A DNA stretch of 30,060 bases from positions 1 to 30,060 of the forward strand of contig CAYMLL010000055.1 in assembly GCA_964390645.1 (NCBI GenBank). The letters run 5' to 3'. The notes under the pieces were generated by a model. It was not told the DNA's origin and did no database searches. It was given only the letters and a program-made list of their open reading frames with translations. Below, one piece after another: positions 23,596-30,060 of the stretch. Each line of letters opens with the position of its first letter. Within the stretch, counting starts at the first letter, position 1. The position numbers were made by a program, and so were the translations under genes. Source of the DNA: CAYMLL01 sp964390645. Lineage in GTDB: Bacteria; Planctomycetota; UBA8108.

Positions 23596-26500
23596 TCAGG
23601 GGCCGCAGGTGGCTTGTCGGCACCCGGTGAACGATGCGGTGTCGCAAGCGGGGAAGGGCGCCGCCGGTCGCGACCCGCCAAGGTAGACGTAGTTGAGGTT
23701 GAAGATCGCATCGCCGAGGGTCGTCGTGCCGTCGGAGTCGCAATCGAGCGCAGCTTCGCAGTCCGCGCTGACGTTGCCGCGGAATAGCGAGAGCAGCGTG
23801 AAAACCGAGTCGGAGACGCCGATCCGTCCGTCCCCGTTCGCGTCGCAGCGCAGGAAGGGGGTCTCCATCGTCGGTACGACGTCGACGGTGACCTCGGCGC
23901 TCGACTCGTTCCCCGTCACGGCGTTCGCGACGGTCAGCCGGTAGGTGAACTCGCCGCCCTCCGTGATGCGTACTCGTACCGCGCTCTGGTCGATCGGATC
24001 GAGGATGCTGTCGCCGTCGGGTCCGGACACCCTCTCCCAGAGATAGGCGATCCCGTCCTCGCCGCAGCGCCCGTCGTGCGATTCTGCGCCGTCGAGAGTA
24101 ACGTCGATGCTGTCGCCGGTCAGCGACACGGTCGTGCCCGGCGTCACGTCGATGCGCGCGCGAGGCACCCCGGTCGCGCCGGCAGAGCTCGACCGCACCA
24201 GGTCGGCGAGCTGCGCTGGGCGCAAATCGGGCTCGCGGCTGAGGACGATGGCATCGATCTGCGCGTTGAGCTCGCGCACGCCGATGCGGAGCTCCAGCGT
24301 ACGCTCGTCGTCGACGTCGGCCTGCGTGACGTCGTACTGGCCACCGGCGAACCACTGCCAGCTGCCGTTCTGCGTGATGTTCGTCTGTACGTCCGGGTCC
24401 CGGTTGAACTCGCTCGGACGGAAGAAGGTATTCGATGCTCGGCTGAATCCGCGGCCACGGAAGTAGCCGCGGTAGCTGCCCGGAGTCGTGAACCGGAAGA
24501 GGTAGATCGCGTGCGACTGGCCGACCTGGCGCACCAGGCCGTCGTTCGGCGCCTCGAGTACACGCCCGTCCGGGTTGAGCGATGAGCCGACGCCCTCTGT
24601 CACTTCCCAGACGTTGCCGTCCTCATCCGGGTCGGTGATCTCGACGAAGCCGACGCCGGTCGTTGCCACCGAGTTCTCCGCGGGGAGCTGCACGTGGACA
24701 TCCTGGACCGGCGCCCCGACGACATCGTCGACGGCGAGTTCGAGGCGGCCGAGCTCGAGGCCGTTGCGGTTCCGGGTGACGATCCGGATCATCTCGATGT
24801 TGCTGACGTCGATGCCGGCGCTCCAGGTTCCGGCGCGGTAGTCGAACCGTGCCGCGGTGTTGTTGACCATGACCTCGACCGTTTCGCATCCGGGCGCGCG
24901 CCCCGTGATCGTCACGCGGGTGGCGCTCGGAAAGAGCGTGCCATCGCAGACGATCCCGTTGGACGTGGAGGAGATCTCCAGGGTCTGGTTGAGCCGCGAC
25001 TCGACGTAGCTTCGGCGCTGGAGGGCGAAGTCCCGGAGGATCTCGATCCGGCCGGCGGAGAAGAGTGGCACGAGGTGATCGATCCGCGAGTTGACGGTCT
25101 CCACCCGCCAGGCCTCGTCGAGGAAGTAGCCGAGGAAGCAGAGGTACTCGGGCGCGTACAGCCGGTGCTGCAGGAATCGCTCGATCTGTGGCACCGTCGG
25201 ACGGAAGAGAACCTGATCGACCTCGTCGAAGCAGCTGTCGAGGTCCCAGGGCAGCAGGATCCAGCGGTCGTCCGAGAAGCGATGGTAGAGGAAGTAGTCG
25301 TCGCCGTTGTTGAGGACGATGCTGTTCTCGGTCGATCCGAGCATGGCGAAGGCGGCGAAGTAGAACGCCCACTGGCGTACATCGACTCGCTCCTCGATCG
25401 CCGTCGGGAAGTCTTCGGCGGAGGTCGTCGCGTCGTCGAAGCGGAAGCTGAGGTCGACGACGTCGCTGTAGTCATCCTGCGTCTCGTTCGTCACCTTGTT
25501 GTAGCTGCCCCTGTACGGATCGAACTCCTCGCCGCGGTAGTCGAGGTTGGCCCGGCCTTCCCCGCGGTAGAGGTTGCCGTCAGCGTCGCCGGGGAAGTTA
25601 CGCTCGAGGAATCCCGTGTGGATGGCCTCGACGCGCAGGTGCCAGTCGGTTTCATCGACGCCGTTGAGTGACAACCGACGGAACCAGCAGGCCGGCGCCT
25701 CCATGCCGACGCGACGCAGAAAGTCGAGTCCCATGTACTGCCGCCAGGAGCTGCAGCCGTTGAGGTTGAGGCGCTTGATGCCGTGGAGGCTGACGTCGTG
25801 ATCGAGCTGGATACGATAGCTCAACGGATCGCAGCTTCGCGCCGAGCTGCCGCGATAGCGGATGCCCCGATTGTAGAGCACCTCGCCGTCGGCGATCAGC
25901 GTGACGTCCAGGAGGTCGTCGCGGCCGTTGCCGCGCGAGCGCAATCGAGCCAGATCGGCGGACCGCATGACGACACGGTAGCGTGGCCTGAGATCCTCCG
26001 CCGGCGTGTTCTGGACGCGGTAGAGGAAGGACGTTTGCGGAGCTCCCGCGGGCGCCAGGACGGGGGCGTCCTCGTGACCTTCGGCCTCGATCCAGAACGC
26101 GATGATGTCGCCGTCGCCCTGCGCCGGGATGGTCGCGCCGTAGACCCCGTTTGCGGCGATGCCGTCGTCTCCGGGGCCTCCTTCGCCTCCCCCAGGACCT
26201 GAGCCGTCGTCGAGCATGGTGACCGACCCGGAGGCGCCCTCGCCGTCGACTTCCCAGAAGAGCCGGACGCGAGTCAACGCGCGCTCGTCGGTGACCGAGG
26301 CCAGCACGTGCACGGACTGTGACGGCGTCGGGACCGCCGGGGTGTGCCGGACACCGCCGACGACGGGCAGGGGATCGGCCTCGTGGCGTGAGTTCTGCGT
26401 GCCGGGTGAGCCGTCGTCTTCGCCCGCACGCCAGGCCGGACCGCGGCGGTTCTCGAGTTCGGGGTTGAGCAGCTCGATCGAGGGGCCGAGGCCGTCGGCT

Positions 26501-28374
26501 GACTCCGGGTAGCTGCCCTCGTCGGCGTAGCGCACCCGGTCCATGACGTTGCGCATCGCGTCACGGAGCACCAGGGTCTCCGCCGCGTTGTCGAGCCCGC
26601 CGGTGAAGGGGCCGACGTTCTCGATGGCGCCGTACTGATCCTCGAACGCCGTCGGGCTCCTCGTGACGACGAGGTAGCCTCCGGCTGGCACCACCGTGCC
26701 GGCGGCAAAGGTGATGGAGACTCCTCGGGTGAAGGCCCATCCGGAGATGTCGACATCCGAAGTGGTGCGGTTGAAGAGCTCGATCCACTCCCCGCCCGTG
26801 TTCTCATCTCGCGGATGGTAGAGGACCTCGTTGATGACGATCGGCTGCTCGACATCGTAGATGTTGGCACTGTCGCGGCTGCGGTCGGTCATCACGACGC
26901 GGTTGTCATCGCCGTCGGGGTAGCGTCCGGTCGAGTGATCGGCGCTCGTCGTGCGCGGGTTGAGGGCGTCGATGAACCGACCGTCGGTCGTCGTCAGGAC
27001 GCACGCATGGATCGCGTCGAGCTCGAAGCCGAGCTGCGACTCGGTGAAGCTGATGAAGCCGCCGGCCGGGACGTCGCTTCCCGGGGGGAGGACGAAGTCG
27101 CCGTCGCTGGCGGGGAAGACCCGGAGGTGTCTTCCGGCCGCGTCGACCGTCGCGGCGGTCGAATTGTAGAGCTCGACCCAGCCGCTGCCGTCGCCTCCCG
27201 TCGCGAGCTCGTTGATAACGAGGTCGCGAGGGGCGGGATCGAGGGTCCCGGGCGCGGGAGGGGGTCCGGCGCCGGCACCGACCGATGCCGATAGCTGTGG
27301 CGAGAGGCTGAAGTCCGAGCTCTCCAGGCTCGAGTTGTGCCCCTGGATCGCGATGACATTCGTCCCGTCCACCAGGAGCTCCGCAGCGGGCGACCAGAAG
27401 AACTCCTCCGGCGTGCCCGCCTCGTGTGACACGGGCGCCGGATCGTCGAACGCCGAGCCGTCGACGTTGCTGCGCGCGATCTCCTCGCCGTTGACGTAGG
27501 CGACGAACCCGTCGTCGTAGTCGATACGCAGCCGCAGCCGGGAGACCGTGTCGGCATCTTCGACCTCGAACGTCGTGCGGACGTAGACCGTGAGATAGCC
27601 CCCGGGCATGTCGTCGAGCACGGTGGAGTCGTCGTCGTCGCCGTAGCCGATCCCGGCGCTGCCGGTCTCCCAGGCGCTGTCGTCGAAGGAGGGCGCGTTC
27701 CAGGTCGCCGGAGGACTCTCCGAGCCGCGAAAGAATCGCCACTCCTCGCCCTCGAGGACGTAGTCGACGTTGTCGGTCGCCGGGGGGGGGGCGACCGTCT
27801 CGACGGCGTGCACCGAGTTCGCCGCGCCCGGTGTGCCGCCGACGACGATCGATGCCGCCCAGGTCCACGCGTCACACTCCTCATGGAGGTGGGAGCGCCT
27901 CTCGAGCGACGGTCCGAGCCCGTCGGGCGTCTGCGGCCAGGGGCTCGAGTCCGCGTACTGGACGAAGGACGCGAGGTAGGCTCCCGCGGTGATCAGCTTC
28001 ACCGTCTCTGCGGTGTTCGACAGCGTGCCGTTCCAGGGACCGACGACGCTGCTCTCGTCGAGCCCGTGGCGGCTCTGGATGACGGCGGGGCTGGAAGCGA
28101 CGACGAGGTAGCCGCCGGCCTCGACGACCGTGCTCGGCGGGAACACGTATTCCACCGCACCGAAGAGCAGCCAGCTGCCGATATCGACGTCCTCGGAGCC
28201 GTGGTTGCGCAGCTCGACGAACTCCCCGGACCGCGAGTCGTCGCCCGGGTGGTAGTGGACCTCGTTGATGACGATGGTCGGGGGAGCCGCGACGGCGTCG
28301 CGTAGCCGGACCCCGCTACTCAGCGCGATCCCGAGCAGCGTGTGCAGGCAGAAGGTGAAGAGGCTCTTGCGCAT
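23596..28374 (-). CDS. Giant secreted multidomain protein: three lamin-tail domains, CotH-like domain, dockerin-like EF-hand tail
   Basis: The product is 1,592 residues from the ATG at 28374. The frame is open upstream to 29238 without domains and over the divergent amidase gene. Residues 1-29 form a signal peptide. Lamin-tail domain 1 is ~30-150 (IVINEVHYHPGDDSRSGEFV). A jelly-roll-like region is ~200-350 (EWRFFRGSESPPATW, YVRTTFEVEDAD). Lamin-tail domains 2 and 3 start at ~384 (DLVINELATGG) and ~512 (IVINEVLYHPRDENTGGEW). A CotH-kinase-like domain spans ~796-1065 (RGIRYRGSSAR, DDYFLYHRFSDDRWILLPWD, then LDSCF). Beta-rich and PKD-like regions follow. The tail (~1505-1590) has two Ca-binding EF-hand-like repeats (CDANGDGRIGVSDSVFTLLS; DCDSDGTTTLGDAIFNLNYV), as in dockerin-like tails common in Planctomycetes. 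It is likely surface-bound or secreted. CotH proteins can phosphorylate secreted proteins, but activity here is unproven. A C10 tract lies near residue 195. Confidence 0.88.
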   Translation of the reverse strand: MRKSLFTFCLHTLLGIALSSGVRLRDAVAAPPTIVINEVHYHPGDDSRSGEFVELRNHGSEDVDIGSWLLFGAVEYVFPPSTVVEAGGYLVVASSPAVIQSRHGLDESSVVGPWNGTLSNTAETVKLITAGAYLASFVQYADSSPWPQTPDGLGPSLERRSHLHEECDAWTWAASIVVGGTPGAANSVHAVETVAPPPATDNVDYVLEGEEWRFFRGSESPPATWNAPSFDDSAWETGSAGIGYGDDDDSTVLDDMPGGYLTVYVRTTFEVEDADTVSRLRLRIDYDDGFVAYVNGEEIARSNVDGSAFDDPAPVSHEAGTPEEFFWSPAAELLVDGTNVIAIQGHNSSLESSDFSLSPQLSASVGAGAGPPPAPGTLDPAPRDLVINELATGGDGSGWVELYNSTAATVDAAGRHLRVFPASDGDFVLPPGSDVPAGGFISFTESQLGFELDAIHACVLTTTDGRFIDALNPRTTSADHSTGRYPDGDDNRVVMTDRSRDSANIYDVEQPIVINEVLYHPRDENTGGEWIELFNRTTSDVDISGWAFTRGVSITFAAGTVVPAGGYLVVTRSPTAFEDQYGAIENVGPFTGGLDNAAETLVLRDAMRNVMDRVRYADEGSYPESADGLGPSIELLNPELENRRGPAWRAGEDDGSPGTQNSRHEADPLPVVGGVRHTPAVPTPSQSVHVLASVTDERALTRVRLFWEVDGEGASGSVTMLDDGSGPGGGEGGPGDDGIAANGVYGATIPAQGDGDIIAFWIEAEGHEDAPVLAPAGAPQTSFLYRVQNTPAEDLRPRYRVVMRSADLARLRSRGNGRDDLLDVTLIADGEVLYNRGIRYRGSSARSCDPLSYRIQLDHDVSLHGIKRLNLNGCSSWRQYMGLDFLRRVGMEAPACWFRRLSLNGVDETDWHLRVEAIHTGFLERNFPGDADGNLYRGEGRANLDYRGEEFDPYRGSYNKVTNETQDDYSDVVDLSFRFDDATTSAEDFPTAIEERVDVRQWAFYFAAFAMLGSTENSIVLNNGDDYFLYHRFSDDRWILLPWDLDSCFDEVDQVLFRPTVPQIERFLQHRLYAPEYLCFLGYFLDEAWRVETVNSRIDHLVPLFSAGRIEILRDFALQRRSYVESRLNQTLEISSTSNGIVCDGTLFPSATRVTITGRAPGCETVEVMVNNTAARFDYRAGTWSAGIDVSNIEMIRIVTRNRNGLELGRLELAVDDVVGAPVQDVHVQLPAENSVATTGVGFVEITDPDEDGNVWEVTEGVGSSLNPDGRVLEAPNDGLVRQVGQSHAIYLFRFTTPGSYRGYFRGRGFSRASNTFFRPSEFNRDPDVQTNITQNGSWQWFAGGQYDVTQADVDDERTLELRIGVRELNAQIDAIVLSREPDLRPAQLADLVRSSSAGATGVPRARIDVTPGTTVSLTGDSIDVTLDGAESHDGRCGEDGIAYLWERVSGPDGDSILDPIDQSAVRVRITEGGEFTYRLTVANAVTGNESSAEVTVDVVPTMETPFLRCDANGDGRIGVSDSVFTLLSLFRGNVSADCEAALDCDSDGTTTLGDAIFNLNYVYLGGSRPAAPFPACDTASFTGCRQATCGP
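27782..27791. repeat. G10/C10 homopolymer inside the giant LTD/CotH gene
   Basis: Ten consecutive G on the plus strand are ten C on the coding strand. They encode part of the Ala-Pro-Pro-Pro linker between lamin-tail domain 1 and the following jelly-roll-like region. A one-base slip here would truncate the protein to little more than one domain. Such tracts can act as phase-variation switches and are also prone to sequencing error. Confidence 0.8.
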
Positions 28375-28650
28375 CGATTCGGGAAGCGTCCGGTTCAGAC
28401 GAACGGAATTCTGCCTTTTGACCCGGAGGGCGACAAGAACTTCCGGCGAGGAAAGGAATTTCGCCGAACTCGCCGGTCCTCGTTCATGCCTGGTCGCGTC
28501 TTGCAGGGACGGAGCGAGAGCCTCTCGCGCCGGCCGGACAGGCTTCGCTCGTCCCGGGCCGTGGCGTCGACCACGGGTCCATCCTACAGCTTGCGCACGC
28601 GGGCGTCCCCGTCTTGCATCCGTCCCGGCGCTCGGTAGAGTGGGTCGGCG

Positions 28651-29406
28651 ATGCCGCAAGGAAGCGAGACAGTCCGCACCTGGCGCGTGCGTCGGTGCAT
28701 CCAGGTGGGCGTCCTGCTCGGCCTGCTGCCGGTGTTCTGGCGTTACGGAGACGGCTGCCGATCGTCGCCGTCGGGCGAGACGACCGACTGGCGGCGACGC
28801 ATCGTCCAGCGCTTCGAGCTGCGCCCGCGGGATCGCTGGGACGCGAGGGCCCCCACCCACGCTCCGGCGGACCTCGACGTGCCGTCCCGGGTGACGATTC
28901 ACCACAGCGGCGGCAGGGAGTTCGAGCGCGTCGGTCTCGAGGAGGTCGCGAGGTCGATCCGTGCGATCCAGAGGGAGCACCAGCAGGGCCGCGGATGGGC
29001 CGACATCGGCTACCACTACATCATCGATCCCCGCGGCGGCGTCTGGGAAGGGCGTGACAGTCGTCTCGTGGGCGCCCACGCAGGATCCGCGAAGCTCAAC
29101 GAGGGCAACCTCGGCGTCCTGCTGCTCGGCAACTTCGAGACCCAGCAGCCCACGGACGAGCAGCTCGTCGCGCTCGCGGAGCTGCTCCTTCTTGTTCGAG
29201 AGCTCTGTGGCATTCCGGTGTCGGAGATCTACACGCACAACGACGCGGGCAGGACGCAGTACGTGCTGTACTGGGTGCTGATGGCGGCGACCGTGGCGGC
29301 CGGTGCGAGCTCGGCGTACCTGTTCTCAACCGGCGAGGACCCGGACCGCTACGAGATCCTGGACCACACCAAGCCCACCCCTACCGGCTTCCGCTGGACG
29401 TTCTAG
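28651..29406 (+). CDS. Peptidoglycan-recognition/amidase_2-type protein with aberrant C-terminus
   Basis: The product is 251 residues from the ATG at 28651. An N-terminal hydrophobic segment (~17-30) suggests export or anchoring. Residues 50-198 are a PGRP/N-acetylmuramoyl-L-alanine amidase domain: LRPRDRWDARAP, VTIHHSG (zinc-ligand His84 or His85), GWADIGYHYIIDPRGGVWEGR (Tyr121), GAHAGSAKLNEGNLGVLLLGNF and IYTHND (His196). Family members continue with T-x-C-P-G, which supplies the last zinc ligand. Here the sequence turns after HND into AGRTQYVLYWVLMAATVAAG, a membrane helix, and a polar tail ending GFRWTF. The Cys ligand is missing, so amidase activity is doubtful unless the tail is an artefact. 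See the junction entry at 29231-29260. It is transcribed divergently from the giant LTD gene (276-bp gap), and its end is 17 bases from the SDR gene stop. Confidence 0.8.
   Translation: MPQGSETVRTWRVRRCIQVGVLLGLLPVFWRYGDGCRSSPSGETTDWRRRIVQRFELRPRDRWDARAPTHAPADLDVPSRVTIHHSGGREFERVGLEEVARSIRAIQREHQQGRGWADIGYHYIIDPRGGVWEGRDSRLVGAHAGSAKLNEGNLGVLLLGNFETQQPTDEQLVALAELLLLVRELCGIPVSEIYTHNDAGRTQYVLYWVLMAATVAAGASSAYLFSTGEDPDRYEILDHTKPTPTGFRWTF
29231..29260. other. Probable junction: family homology and base usage change within amidase gene
   Basis: Up to about 29243 the amidase reads as a normal family member; immediately after, it does not. By hand count, TCGA occurs 8 times in 28681-29240 but 3 times in 29281-30060. 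TCG plus CGA falls from about 8 to about 4.6 per 100 bases between the same spans. The downstream SDR gene also prefers GTG and CTG codons unlike most of the window. A recombination breakpoint or a chimeric contig join would explain all three. The open frame through the join is kept, which chance allows one time in three. Confidence 0.5.
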
Positions 29407-29423
29407 GCTGGGAGAGCTGTGGG

Positions 29424-30060
29424 CTACCGGCGCCGCTCGAGCTCCTCCAGGCACCGGATGGTGTCGTAGAGCGAGTACCTTGCCGAGAAGCCGAGCACGT
29501 CCTTCGCCAGCGAGCCGTCCACCGTGCACTGGTAGCGGATGTAGTCCACCTCGGGCGGCGGGAACGACGTCAGGCGCCACTTCCACAGCGCCCGCAGCAG
29601 CGGTTCACCGACGAAGGCGGGGATCGGCAGGCGGTGCTTGCCGAGCACCCGCATGATGCGGGAGAGCGGGATCTCGCCCGGGCCGACGATGTTGAACACG
29701 CCGCGGATGCCGGGCTGCAGGGAGGAGATGATGGCCCGGACCACGTCCTCCTCGTGGATCACCTGGACCATCGGGTCGAAGCCCATGACCGTGGGGGGAC
29801 GGGGGAGGCGCAGGTAGTTGGACGGGGCGTTGTGGACCCGGCCCAGGATGTGGACCGGGCGGAGGATGACCGTGCAGACCTCGGGGACCTTCCAGAAGAA
29901 AGACTGGGCGACGTGGTCCATCTGGATGAGGTCGCGGATCTCGGAGAAATCCTGGTCGCCGAGGAGGGGTGACTCCTCCGTGAGGAACTGGTTGTTGTCG
30001 GGCCGGGAGGCGGCCGAAGCCCGGCACCTCCTCGACGCCGCCGGTCTGGTGCCCCCCAAT
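29424..30060 (-). CDS. NAD-dependent epimerase/SDR family protein, C-terminal part (N-terminus outside window)
   Basis: The coding frame enters from the window's right edge and ends at 29424. The visible ~200 residues carry the substrate half of an extended SDR: PDNNQFLTEESPLLG, the ILRPVHILGRVHNAPSNYLR strand-turn, FDPMVQVIHEEDVVRAI, GVFNIVGPGEIPLSRIMRVL, and a C-terminal LGFSARYSLYDTIRCLEELE. The pattern matches UDP-sugar epimerase/dehydratase-like SDRs and is remembered as common in myxobacteria. The NAD-binding GxxGxxG is not in the window, and the catalytic YxxxK would lie near or before the edge, so the substrate is unknown. The first ~18 residues in this frame (MGGTRPAASRRCRASAAS) do not look like the family, whereas another frame reads TGGVEEV. 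A one-base frameshift near 30025 is possible. Confidence 0.78.
   Translation of the reverse strand, partial: LGGTRPAASRRCRASAASRPDNNQFLTEESPLLGDQDFSEIRDLIQMDHVAQSFFWKVPEVCTVILRPVHILGRVHNAPSNYLRLPRPPTVMGFDPMVQVIHEEDVVRAIISSLQPGIRGVFNIVGPGEIPLSRIMRVLGKHRLPIPAFVGEPLLRALWKWRLTSFPPPEVDYIRYQCTVDGSLAKDVLGFSARYSLYDTIRCLEELERRR

Noticed and set aside
28375..29238. N-terminal extension of the giant LTD frame over the amidase gene
   Set aside because: The secretion signal is at 28374, and the extension is antisense to a recognisable PGRP domain.
1..30060. CRISPR array, tRNA or rRNA gene, insertion sequence or prophage
   Set aside because: No regularly spaced repeats, cloverleaf-like sequence, transposase motif or phage gene was seen on either strand.

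Overview
The window is high-GC DNA (about two thirds G+C by eye) from a Gram-negative-type bacterium. A Planctomycetota or related lineage fits best. The clues are a 1,592-residue secreted protein with lamin-tail domains, a CotH-like domain and a dockerin-like EF-hand tail, a secreted metzincin of the DUF5117/DUF4953 kind, a nickel superoxide dismutase with an export signal, and a sulfatase-like enzyme next to a sulfotransferase. This assignment is inference from gene content, not from a marker gene. No rRNA, tRNA, CRISPR array, transposase or phage gene was seen.

Layout. 1-1700: the C-terminal part of a GNAT-type acetyltransferase (+), a non-coding gap, then a DUF695-RraB fusion (-). 1834-4689: an MscS channel and, 3 bp downstream, an exported beta-propeller/di-heme cytochrome c protein (+). 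4747-7590: a secreted zinc metalloprotease (-). 7863-10699: a sulfatase-like/glycosyltransferase fusion overlapping a sulfotransferase (+), probably acting on surface glycan. 10838-11344: exported Ni-SOD (-). 11464-18562: a tightly packed minus-strand cassette in the order tetR, outer-membrane factor, adaptor, RND pump, NTF2-like protein. Its first three junctions are 4-bp stop/start overlaps, and it is headed by a strong 25-bp inverted repeat. 18914-21846: a serine beta-lactamase-like hydrolase followed by an RluA-family pseudouridine synthase (-). 21999-22838: a GlpF-type aquaglyceroporin (+). 22854-23402: a rhodanese lipoprotein (-). 23596-28374: the giant LTD/CotH/dockerin protein (-). 28651-29406: a peptidoglycan-recognition amidase (+). 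29424-30060: the C-terminal part of an SDR epimerase (-).

Most products are predicted to be exported or envelope-bound: channels, an efflux pump, secreted proteases and hydrolases, a periplasmic cytochrome and Ni-SOD. The region reads as envelope and secreted functions rather than one pathway. Only the RND cassette and the sulfatase-GT/sulfotransferase pair look like true functional units.

The oddest spot is near position 29240. The amidase loses its family C-terminus in mid-motif and continues into an unrelated membrane segment. From there to the window end the base usage changes and the next gene looks myxobacterial in style. This may be a recombination junction or a chimeric assembly. Other points of note are the predicted TetR operator, which argues for a later tetR start, the Thr in place of the sulfatase Cys/Ser, and a C10 tract inside the giant gene.
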